From Lachnospiraceae bacterium (GTDB lineage: Bacteria > Bacillota > Clostridia > Lachnospirales > Lachnospiraceae), in contig JAFRLH010000024.1 of NCBI GenBank assembly GCA_017431345.1, forward strand, positions 17,644-81,643: a stretch of DNA of 64,000 nucleotides. The letters run 5' to 3'. The position numbers were made by a program, and so were the translations under genes. Under the pieces are notes generated by a model. That model saw nothing but the letters and a program-made list of their open reading frames with translations, was not told the DNA's origin and made no database searches. Shown in pieces: positions 1 through 7,107 of the stretch. Every line of letters starts with the position of its first letter. The stretch's first letter is position 1.

Positions 1-1248
1 CGTTTCGAACGATGAATGCATCGCCAGCTGTGCGAGGCCGATATCGGCCGTATTCATGGACAGCTGTGTGTTGGCAATGCTTCCAAGCGTTGAACCGCCG
101 CGCATATCCGACCGGTTCACAAAAGTCTGTACCGGAATATCATTGTCCATGCACAGTTTTTTTACGAACGCAGCCGATACACCGTCTGTCGTATACAGCT
201 GGCCGGCATGGTATTTCAGAACGATCCCGCCGTTCATCTGCGGCCGGTTCACGGGATCGGCTTTGTCCGTGTGATTGGGATGGACAGCATGGGCATTGTC
301 CGCGGAGATCATCATGCCCCGCTGCGCGGCAGCGTGCATTTCCGAGAAGGTCATCCCGAGGCTTTCACGGATCCTCACCAGGCAGTCGGAAAGGAAGGTC
401 GATTCCGCGCCCTGTTTGCTGCGGCTGCCCACTTCTTCATTATCAAATACACAGTGCATAGACAGAACATTTTCCGACGCCTGCGACGCCATAAAGCCGG
501 AAAAAGTGCCATAAACGCACATGAGATCATCCAGTTTTGCTGCAGAAATGAATTCTCCCTCCGGTCCCCAGATATACGGTTCCTGCCGGTTCACCAGGAA
601 CAGATCCATGCCCAGGATGCGGTCTGAAGGCTTTCCCGGCGCATCGGCTGTTTCCGCAGCACCGATCCCTGCCTCTTCCGCTATGGTCTCCATGAATCGG
701 TCTCCTTTTTCTCCCAAAGCGAACAGCGGCTGCATGTCGGTCTGCACATTCGTCATGGCCTTCTCGTTGGCTTCGCGGTCCATATGGATCGCCAGGGAGG
801 GAATAATGAGCAGATCCCGGTCCGGATAAACCAGTTTCTGAACGATGCGCCCGTTTTCTTCGATCAGCACTCTGCCGGCCACGCTGAGCGGACGGTCATA
901 CCAGGTATTCTTCAGCATCCCGCCGTAGGGTTCTATATTCAGCTTTACACAGCCGGCGGCACCGATCTCCGGATCCGGCTTGATCTTAAAGCACGGGGAA
1001 TCGCTGTGGCCTGCCAGGATCCGCAGGATCTCCGGCTTCTTCTCTGGCAGGCGGAAGGAGATCACCGAGGAATCATTCCTTGTCACAAAATATTGTCTGC
1101 CGGGCACCAGATCCCAGGACGGCATTGTCTCATAAAGCCTGACAAATCCGGCTTCTTCCAGACGGCTGGCCAACGCCTGCACCGCATGAAATACACTCGG
1201 ACTCTCTTTCAGGAAATCCATAAAATCAGTCATTGCTTCTCTGCACAT
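1..1248 (-). CDS. apeB: M18 family aminopeptidase, 3' end beyond the window
   Basis: Cytoplasmic zinc aminopeptidase of the M18 family, which removes N-terminal, often acidic, residues from peptides. The frame is open for 416 codons from the ATG at 1248 to the window edge. It begins MCREAMTDFMDFL and carries the M18 metal signature GHSDSPCFKIKP near residue 85. The last visible residues, MHSSFET, match the usual C-terminal HS..FE stretch, so only about a dozen codons are missing. The start is set by GGAGGGGAAACT just before the ATG. The first 23 bases overlap the end of the MATE gene, so the two are probably translationally coupled. Family is clear; substrate preference is not shown by the sequence. 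Confidence 0.9.
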   Translation of the reverse strand, partial: MCREAMTDFMDFLKESPSVFHAVQALASRLEEAGFVRLYETMPSWDLVPGRQYFVTRNDSSVISFRLPEKKPEILRILAGHSDSPCFKIKPDPEIGAAGCVKLNIEPYGGMLKNTWYDRPLSVAGRVLIEENGRIVQKLVYPDRDLLIIPSLAIHMDREANEKAMTNVQTDMQPLFALGEKGDRFMETIAEEAGIGAAETADAPGKPSDRILGMDLFLVNRQEPYIWGPEGEFISAAKLDDLMCVYGTFSGFMASQASENVLSMHCVFDNEEVGSRSKQGAESTFLSDCLVRIRESLGMTFSEMHAAAQRGMMISADNAHAVHPNHTDKADPVNRPQMNGGIVLKYHAGQLYTTDGVSAAFVKKLCMDNDIPVQTFVNRSDMRGGSTLGSIANTQLSMNTADIGLAQLAMHSSFET

Positions 1249-2581
1249 AGTTTCCCCTCCTGAGGGTGAATATCATAAACCCCGCGCACAATGCGATCTG
1301 AAGGATCGTCGAACACGGCGTGGCAAGTCCGATGCGGAACAGGGATACCGGCTCCCACCGGCTCATCAGAAACGATACGGGGACACGCACACAGAAAGCG
1401 CCGACGATCCCCTGCATCATGACAAAGCGGGTATTTTCCATCCCGTTGAAAAATCCTATGAAGCAGAACAGGAAGCAGGTAAGCAGACAGTCGATCCCGT
1501 ACGCTTTCAGATAATCCGCCGCCGCGCCTATGACATCCTGATCATTTGCAAAAATATGCGCGAGCATATCCCCGTGGAAAAAGGCTGTATAGAACATGGA
1601 AATGCCGAAGACCACGGAAACAGCGACCGCATACCACAGGCCTTTCAACGCCCTGTCAGGCTTCCCGGCGCCTCTGTTCTGCGCCACAAAAGCCGACATG
1701 GCCTGCATAAACGCGCTGGGAACGAGCATGATAAAGGCGCATACCTTTTCCGCAACGCCCACACCGGCTGAAGCGACCAGTCCGATCCCGTTCACGATCG
1801 CCAGGATGACCAGGAAAGATACGCTCACCAGAAAATCCTGCAGCGCGATCGGCGTCCCGAGGAAAACGATCTTCGAAATAATATTCCGCCTTAATCCCAG
1901 GTATTTTCTATTAAAAGTGAACGGCAGTTTTTTCCGCCTGATCAGAAGCAGTGAAATAACCACGCTGATCAGCTGGGCAGCAACGGTTGCCAGCGCGGCG
2001 CCCGAAGCCCCCATCTTCAGGCCGTCCACAAGGAAGAGATCGCCGCCGATATTGCAGATGCAGGCGATCAGCACGGTGATCAGCGGCGTTCCCGAATCCC
2101 CAATCCCTCTGAAAATGCTTCCGATCAGATTATATCCGATAATAACAATGCTTCCCGCTCCGCAGATCCTGATATAGCTGACAGTCTTTGCATATGCTTC
2201 CGGCGGTGCATGCATGATTCCGGCAAGCAGCGGGGACATAAGCGGTATAAATATTGTCAGGAAAACGCCGATGATCAGGAAAAAGACCATACCGGATCCG
2301 ATGATCTTTCCGCCTGACTCGCGGTCCTTTTCCCCGATCTTCTGGCCCAGAAAAATGGTCAGGCCCATTGCCAGGCTGCTGACAAGGTGTGTCAGCGTCA
2401 TCATGATCTGCGAGCCTGTTGATACCGCGGAAACGTCTTCCGCGCCGGCAAATTTTCCTACGATGAGCAGATCCACAGCGCCGTACATGGCCTGCAGAAA
2501 TAAGGCAAAGAGGACCGGCATAACGAACAGAAGCAGCGGCCCCAGGATCCTGCCTTCCGTAAAATCAGTATGTTTCTTCAT
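1226..2581 (-). CDS. MATE family multidrug/metabolite exporter
   Basis: Integral membrane antiporter of the MATE family (451 aa, normal length, about 12 hydrophobic segments) that exports organic cations or metabolites using a Na+ or H+ gradient. It opens with the typical short tail TEGRILGPLLLFVMP and keeps the two-fold repeat, with GAEDVSAVSTGSQI in the first half and VGVAEKVCAFIMLVPSAFMQ in the second. The ATG at 2581 has only a weak ribosome site but is the natural MATE N terminus. The stop overlaps the start of the M18 peptidase gene by 23 bases, so they form one transcript. Substrate unknown. Confidence 0.9.
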   Translation of the reverse strand: MKKHTDFTEGRILGPLLLFVMPVLFALFLQAMYGAVDLLIVGKFAGAEDVSAVSTGSQIMMTLTHLVSSLAMGLTIFLGQKIGEKDRESGGKIIGSGMVFFLIIGVFLTIFIPLMSPLLAGIMHAPPEAYAKTVSYIRICGAGSIVIIGYNLIGSIFRGIGDSGTPLITVLIACICNIGGDLFLVDGLKMGASGAALATVAAQLISVVISLLLIRRKKLPFTFNRKYLGLRRNIISKIVFLGTPIALQDFLVSVSFLVILAIVNGIGLVASAGVGVAEKVCAFIMLVPSAFMQAMSAFVAQNRGAGKPDRALKGLWYAVAVSVVFGISMFYTAFFHGDMLAHIFANDQDVIGAAADYLKAYGIDCLLTCFLFCFIGFFNGMENTRFVMMQGIVGAFCVRVPVSFLMSRWEPVSLFRIGLATPCSTILQIALCAGFMIFTLRRGNYVQRSND

Positions 2582-2666
2582 GAATACTTACTACCCGAAT
2601 AAATCTATGCCTGACGGTTCGTATTCCTGCCGGTATATATGTCTGTACTTCAGGCCGGACAGGAAA

Positions 2667-2689
2667 AAGCCGCGCATCAGGCGCGGCTT
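2667..2689 (-). terminator. Intrinsic terminator of the radical SAM gene
   Basis: A perfect 9-bp stem (AAGCCGCGC/GCGCGGCTT) with loop ATCAG, followed on the minus strand by TTTTT. It lies 35 bases after the radical SAM stop codon and separates it from the MATE/M18 operon. Confidence 0.85.
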
Positions 2690-2723
2690 CATTATACGTT
2701 TATCCCGGTTTTTCGTCAATTCC

Positions 2724-3419
2724 TCATGACTCCAGATACTTGCGGATCTCTTCAAGTCTTTCATCACTCACCGCGAATCTGTCTCCCATCTTCCCGGTAG
2801 GGCGTGTGCCCACGGACAGCTCATCATAATCGATCTGGTCCACGATCTTCTTCAGTTCGGGCAGCTGTTCCTCTGTATCATTGTATCCCTTAAAGATGAC
2901 GACACGCAGGATGAAATGTCCTTTATACTGCTTGCTGAAATTGATCAGACTCCTGATCTTCTGTTCTACGCTCACCTCTTTGATCGGCCGGTGCATTCTC
3001 TGGAAATCATTTTCCCTGATGAAAGCGAGACATCCCACCACTTCATCGCACATATTCGCTTCGCGCATATGGAACTGCTCATCCAGCATCGGTCCGTTGA
3101 CAATGATCCTTACCGGAAGGCCGTATTCATGCACCTTATCGATCAACTGATCGATCTTGTCATTGGTGATCGGATCTCCCTGTCCGAACAGATAGACCAG
3201 ATCCGGTCTGTCCTTCTCGATCTTCTCTCCCAGCACCTTCAGCGAGTCTTCCACCGGGCCGAAATCAGCGGACGGCCCCTGGTATACTTTCTCACGAAAA
3301 CAGATCGGACAGTTGTAAGTGCAGGATTTCTCCGGCAGCACATCCACATACAGGATCTTTCGTCCGTCTTCAACACCTTCTCCTTCCAGCTTGATCGGTT
3401 CAAATTTCAGATAGTTCAT
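2724..3419 (-). CDS. Radical SAM protein, TYW1/COG0731-like
   Basis: Predicted [4Fe-4S] radical S-adenosylmethionine enzyme of 231 aa. Cluster-binding cysteines are C33-x3-C37-x2-C40 (CTYNCPIC), and a GQGDP segment near residue 79 matches the SAM-binding GGE-type strand. The overall pattern (ADFGPVEDSL, VNGPML, HRPIKEVS, ILRVVIFKGYND) resembles the COG0731 'Fe-S oxidoreductase' group. That group includes wyosine synthases, but no tRNA-modification role is implied here. The start is supported by GGAGGTGCAGGA before the ATG. It diverges from the GntR regulator and shares its operator, so it probably acts on, or matures an enzyme for, the substrate of the symporter at 4491. Function unknown. Confidence 0.85.
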   Translation of the reverse strand: MNYLKFEPIKLEGEGVEDGRKILYVDVLPEKSCTYNCPICFREKVYQGPSADFGPVEDSLKVLGEKIEKDRPDLVYLFGQGDPITNDKIDQLIDKVHEYGLPVRIIVNGPMLDEQFHMREANMCDEVVGCLAFIRENDFQRMHRPIKEVSVEQKIRSLINFSKQYKGHFILRVVIFKGYNDTEEQLPELKKIVDQIDYDELSVGTRPTGKMGDRFAVSDERLEEIRKYLES

Positions 3420-3451
3420 TCCTGCACCTCCATGACTGCGGTTTATTTGTT

Positions 3452-3469
3452 ATGTTGATATGTCAACAT
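3452..3469. promoter_or_regulatory. GntR operator site 1
   Basis: ATGTTGATATGTCAACAT: perfect 7-bp arms (ATGTTGA/TCAACAT) around TATG. It lies immediately downstream of the minus-strand promoter of the radical SAM gene, where a bound regulator would block transcription. Two close copies occur at 3524 and 4417. Confidence 0.75.
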
Positions 3470-3480
3470 TTCTTATCTGC

Positions 3481-3509
3481 ACTATAACCCCTACCGAAGC
3501 AAATGTCAA
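3481..3509 (-). promoter_or_regulatory. Promoter of the radical SAM gene
   Basis: On the minus strand, TTGACA (3509-3504), a 17-base spacer and TATAGT (3486-3481) form a near-consensus sigma-A promoter. The start point would fall near 3474, directly beside operator site 1. Confidence 0.7.
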
Positions 3510-3523
3510 TAGTTTTTCAAAAA

Positions 3524-3537
3524 ATTGATATGTCAAT
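3524..3537. promoter_or_regulatory. GntR operator site 2
   Basis: ATTGATATGTCAAT: arms ATTGA/TCAAT around the same TATG spacer as site 1. It lies 12 bases upstream of the -35 box of the gntR promoter, suggesting autoregulation. Confidence 0.65.
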
Positions 3538-3549
3538 ATGCTGTATTCT

Positions 3550-3578
3550 TTGACAAACCGCTTTATTTCTGCTATTCT
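3550..3578 (+). promoter_or_regulatory. Promoter of the GntR regulator
   Basis: TTGACA (3550-3555), a 17-base spacer and TATTCT (3573-3578) precede the gntR start at 3634 by about 55 bases. This supports starting the gene at 3634, since an upstream in-frame ATG at 3538 would lie before the promoter. Confidence 0.7.
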
Positions 3579-3633
3579 TTTTAAGGAATACATGCTGCTT
3601 TTGAACCGGCAGCATCGTCAGGGAGGTATAGAT

Positions 3634-4344
3634 ATGGGCGTTCCCATGTATATGAGGATACAGCAGTATATAAGAAGACAGATCGAATCCGGAGAATGGC
3701 CGGCTGATTCTTCCGTGCCGACCGAAGCCGAGTTGATGGAAAAATTCAACGTCAGCCGGATCACTGTAACGACCGCGTTAAGGGAGCTCGTAAAAGAAGG
3801 CCTGATCTACCGGATCCAGGGAAAAGGCACCTATGTCGCAAAACAGGAAAAGAATCCGGACATCTTCGAGATTGCCAACATGATCGGTCTTGCAGAATCT
3901 CTGGAATCCACCGTGCTCCCCGGAGAGCACAGGCTGGAAAAATTCGAACTGGCTTATCCCGAAGAGGATATTGCTGCTATCCTGCAGCTGGATCAGGATC
4001 AGAAAGCATTCATTATCAACCGGAATAAATATAATGAAGACATTCCGATCGTTGCGGAAAAAGTTTATTATCCTGATTATATCTTCTCGGATCTTCCGCA
4101 GGAAAAGCTGGCCGCAGAACATATCTCTTCTCTTCTTGCCGAGCTGGGGATCGAGATTGGAAAGACTGTTTCCTATGTGGAGCCTGTTTTATGCAATGCC
4201 GAGATCGCAGCCCAGCTGAAACTGAAAGAAGGAATCCCGATTATCAAAATCTCACTGGAGATCTATGATAAGAAGAGCAATCCCATCGTACTGATCGAAA
4301 TGTATAATTACGGCAAACAGAAGCTCGTGACCAACAGAGACTGA
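3634..4344 (+). CDS. GntR/HutC-family transcriptional regulator with UTRA domain
   Basis: DNA-binding regulator of 236 aa. Residues 5-70 form the winged helix-turn-helix (YMRIQQYIRRQIESGEW, VPTEAELMEKFNVSRITV, then the wing GKGTYVA). Residues 95-230 form the UTRA ligand-binding domain typical of the HutC subgroup. The start is the ATG at 3634, preceded by GGGAGGTATAGAT. Its gene lies between a divergent radical SAM gene and a symporter gene, and all three promoters carry the same palindrome (3452, 3524, 4417). It therefore probably represses the set until the symporter's substrate or a derivative binds. The ligand cannot be read from the sequence. Confidence 0.9.
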   Translation: MGVPMYMRIQQYIRRQIESGEWPADSSVPTEAELMEKFNVSRITVTTALRELVKEGLIYRIQGKGTYVAKQEKNPDIFEIANMIGLAESLESTVLPGEHRLEKFELAYPEEDIAAILQLDQDQKAFIINRNKYNEDIPIVAEKVYYPDYIFSDLPQEKLAAEHISSLLAELGIEIGKTVSYVEPVLCNAEIAAQLKLKEGIPIIKISLEIYDKKSNPIVLIEMYNYGKQKLVTNRD

Positions 4345-4416
4345 ACCGGACTCCCGCAGCTGCCGCAGGGCAGCTGCTTTTATGTTCGTAAAATAATTTA
4401 AAAATTTTAATTTAGC

Positions 4417-4448
4417 ATATTGACATATCAACATGTTAATAGTATAAT
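4417..4448 (+). promoter_or_regulatory. Symporter promoter overlapped by GntR operator site 3
   Basis: TTGACA (4420-4425), a 17-base spacer and TATAAT (4443-4448) make a consensus promoter for the symporter gene. The operator ATATTGA-CATA-TCAACAT (4417-4434) covers the -35 box. Read on the minus strand it is site 1 with one changed base, so this is the expected place for repression. Confidence 0.75.
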
Positions 4449-4490
4449 TCGATCATCAACAGAAGGCGCTCGCCAAAAGGAGGAGGAAAA

Positions 4491-5912
4491 ATGCCTAACA
4501 CATCGAACGTACTGGTACCCAGCCCCAAGATGCTGATCCTGATCGTTGCTTACTTCGTTGCACTGATCGTATTCGGAATGCTGGCATCCAAAAAAGAGAA
4601 CAAGGATTCCATGAAAGAATTCGCGCTGGCCGGCAAAGGACTCGGTTCTTTCGTCCTGATCGGAACATTCATGTCGACCTGGATGGGCGGCGGCACCATC
4701 ACCGGGAGCGTGAACAGCCTTGCCTATAATTTCGGCCTCGGCCCGGCGATCACCTATATGGTCCCTTCCGTCGTCGCGACCATGCTGCTCTATTTCCTCG
4801 GTCCGGTCGTCAGAAGCCGCGGCAAAATGACCGTTGCCGGCCTGCTGGAAGATTCCTACGGCAAGACCGTAAGGATGATCTCCGCTGTCCTGATCGCTCT
4901 TGCCTGCTTCTCCATCGTTTCCTTCCAGTACAGAGGCCTTGGCATCGTTATGAACGCTGCCACCGGCATCAACATTGATATTGCTACCGTCATCGGCTGC
5001 GCGATCATTATTGCACTGGCTTATTCCGGCGGACTGAAGTCGGTTGCTTATACGGATGCCATGTCCGCGCTGATCATGCTTGTCGGCCTCGGCGTTGCCA
5101 TCCCCGTTGTCCTTTCCAAAGTCGGCGGATGGGACTGGGTCATGACACAGGCTGCCGTCGAAGATCCCAACCTTCTGACCATTAACGGCGGATGGGGTTT
5201 CAGAGAGTATCTGGCAAACCTGCTTCCTCCTTTCCTGCTTGCGCTTGGCGATCAGAACATGTATCAGCGTATGTCTGCTGCCAAAGATGACAAGAGCGTA
5301 AAGATCGGTATGATCGGCTGGGCGCTCGGCACAGCCATCGTCCTTCCCGCAATTGCCCTCTTAGGATTCATCGGACGCGTTTACTTCAGCACCAATATCG
5401 ATGCTTCCCAGTCCCTGATCGCTACTTCCACCATTACGCCCTGGTTCGTCGGCGGACTGATGATGGCTGCAGCCGTTGCCTTCATCATTACGACCGGAGA
5501 CTCCTATCTCCTCTCCGGCGCGACCAATGTTTCCACCGATGTTTATGCGCACTTTAAGAAGGACGCATCTGATACCCAGATGCTGAAGATCACCCGCGTC
5601 AGCATCGCCCTGTTCGGCATCCTGGCTCTCGGCATTCTGAAGTTCTTCCCCAGCATTCTGGCGATTCAGTACTGGGCCTATACGATCGTCGGCGCAGGCA
5701 TCACGCCTTCCCTGATCGGCTGCATCCTCTTCCCCGGAAAAGTCACCAAATGGGGCGGATTGTTCTCGATGGTATCCGGTGCGGTCCTGACGGTCGCCTG
5801 GGAAATGGCCGGCCAGCCTTTCGGCGTTGCTACGATCCTGGTCGCCTTCCCGGTCTCCCTGCTCATGCTGATCGTTGTATCCGCTCTTACACAGGGTTCC
5901 AAAGAAGCATAA
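4491..5912 (+). CDS. Sodium:solute symporter family (SSF) transporter
   Basis: Integral membrane Na+-coupled uptake transporter of 473 aa with about 12-13 hydrophobic segments. SSF hallmarks include FALAGKGLGSFVLIGTFMSTWMGGG (residues 44-68), the segment LAYSGGLKSVAYTDAMSALIMLVG around residue 185, and GDSYLLSGATNVSTDVY near residue 335. The ATG follows AAGGAGGAGGAAAA. It sits behind a consensus promoter overlapped by the GntR operator. SSF members carry sugars, amino acids, organic acids or vitamins, and the sequence alone does not choose among them. Codon use is strongly C-ending, suggesting high expression when induced. Confidence 0.92.
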   Translation: MPNTSNVLVPSPKMLILIVAYFVALIVFGMLASKKENKDSMKEFALAGKGLGSFVLIGTFMSTWMGGGTITGSVNSLAYNFGLGPAITYMVPSVVATMLLYFLGPVVRSRGKMTVAGLLEDSYGKTVRMISAVLIALACFSIVSFQYRGLGIVMNAATGINIDIATVIGCAIIIALAYSGGLKSVAYTDAMSALIMLVGLGVAIPVVLSKVGGWDWVMTQAAVEDPNLLTINGGWGFREYLANLLPPFLLALGDQNMYQRMSAAKDDKSVKIGMIGWALGTAIVLPAIALLGFIGRVYFSTNIDASQSLIATSTITPWFVGGLMMAAAVAFIITTGDSYLLSGATNVSTDVYAHFKKDASDTQMLKITRVSIALFGILALGILKFFPSILAIQYWAYTIVGAGITPSLIGCILFPGKVTKWGGLFSMVSGAVLTVAWEMAGQPFGVATILVAFPVSLLMLIVVSALTQGSKEA

Positions 5913-5970
5913 GAACCTTCAGCAAAAACAGTTCCCTGCAATAGCGGGATTCATAATGAGATAACAAATA

Positions 5971-6088
5971 CTGTCATCCTGAGGAACTTCGGTTCCGAAG
6001 GATCTACGCCCTGCGCATGCGGTTTTGCCAAAACCGGCATATAGAAGCGGTGGATCCTTCAGGCTGCAAACAGCCTTCAGGATGACAG
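5971..6088. repeat. 118-bp palindromic interspersed repeat
   Basis: An intergenic element bounded by perfect 12-bp inverted termini, CTGTCATCCTGA (5971-5982) and TCAGGATGACAG (6077-6088). Inside are smaller hairpins: GAAC-TTCG-GTTC, CGGTTTT-GCC-AAAACCG and AGGCTG-CAAA-CAGCCT. The inner AAGGATC and GGATCCTT also pair. It has no coding capacity. The shape matches small non-autonomous MITE or REP-type elements; no second copy was seen in this window. Confidence 0.75.
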
Positions 6089-6137
6089 CGGATTATATTT
6101 TCCACGTCTTCCCATCACAGATCAGGAGATTCAAACT

Positions 6138-6995
6138 ATGAAACAGGCGAAAGAAATCTTTTTTCTCACACTGGGGACGTTCATTGCAGCGGCCGCCGTA
6201 TTCTTTTTTCTGGTCCCGAGCCATTGTTCGGTAAGCAGTATTTCCGGTCTGGCGATCCTGCTGTCAAATGTCTTCCCGCTTTCCGTCTCGCAGCTCACCA
6301 TGATCCTGAATGTGGCCCTGCTGATCGTCGGCTTCCTCACCTGCGGCAATGAATTCGGGCTGAAAACTGTCTATACATCGGTTATCCTGCCGCTTTTCAT
6401 AGGTCTGTTCGAGCTGCTTCTTCCGAATTACCGTTCTCTTACCGGGGATGCGGCACTGGATGTAGTCTGTTATATCTTCACCGTCAGTATCGGTCTTGCA
6501 ATCCTCTTCACCAGAAATGCATCCTCCGGCGGACTGGATATTGTTGCCAAGGTCATGAACAAATATCTGAACATAGAGCTTGGAAAAGCCATGTCCATGG
6601 CCGGCATGTGTATTGCGCTTTCTTCCGTCTTCTTCTACGACAGCAAAACTGTTGTACTGAGCGTTCTCGGCACCTATCTGAACGGGATCGTCCTGGATCA
6701 TTTCATTTTCGACCAGAGCGTCAAGCGCAGGGTGTGCATCGTGTCGGATAAAAGCGAAGAGATCCGGAACTTTATCCTGAAGGAACTGCACAGCGGCGCA
6801 TCCATTTATCAGTGCATCGGCGCGCTGCACATGAAGCCGCGCAACGAGATCATTACTATTGTTTCCAAGACAGAATACCAGAAGCTCATGCCTTATCTGC
6901 AGAAGACAGATCCAAATGCATTTGTTACTGTTTATAAAGTAACTGACATGCGTTATATTCCGAAACATCCGACCTATGGCAATGATGCAGATTAA
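6138..6995 (+). CDS. YitT family membrane protein (DUF161/DUF2179)
   Basis: A 285-aa protein with five to six hydrophobic segments in residues 1-190 (YitT_membrane, including the conserved SVSSISGLAILLSN and SSGGLDIVAKVMN). A soluble C-terminal DUF2179 domain follows at about 195-280 (KRRVCIVSDKSEEI, GASIYQCIGA, IITIVSKTEYQKL). The family is common in Bacillota and probably transports or senses a small molecule; its exact function is not established. The gene stands alone, about 50 bases after the palindromic repeat. The ATG at 6138 is preceded by ATCAGGAGATTCAAACT. Confidence 0.88.
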   Translation: MKQAKEIFFLTLGTFIAAAAVFFFLVPSHCSVSSISGLAILLSNVFPLSVSQLTMILNVALLIVGFLTCGNEFGLKTVYTSVILPLFIGLFELLLPNYRSLTGDAALDVVCYIFTVSIGLAILFTRNASSGGLDIVAKVMNKYLNIELGKAMSMAGMCIALSSVFFYDSKTVVLSVLGTYLNGIVLDHFIFDQSVKRRVCIVSDKSEEIRNFILKELHSGASIYQCIGALHMKPRNEIITIVSKTEYQKLMPYLQKTDPNAFVTVYKVTDMRYIPKHPTYGNDAD

Positions 6996-7055
6996 ACGGA
7001 CAGAAGCCCCGCAATTTTCTTTCCCTGTACATAAAGAATCTCTTTGCGGCAGAAA

Positions 7056-7080
7056 AAGAGCCGGCGGGCAGCCGGCTCTT
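7056..7080 (-). terminator. Intrinsic terminator after the large surface protein gene
   Basis: A 10-bp stem AAGAGCCGGC/GCCGGCTCTT with loop GGGCA, followed on the minus strand by TTTTTCT. It sits 28 bases beyond the stop of the 7108-11628 gene. In the plus direction it may also slow transcripts leaving yitT, but the U-run is poor there. Confidence 0.85.
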
Positions 7081-7107
7081 CCTGCTTTGAATCCTGTTTT
7101 CAGGGCT

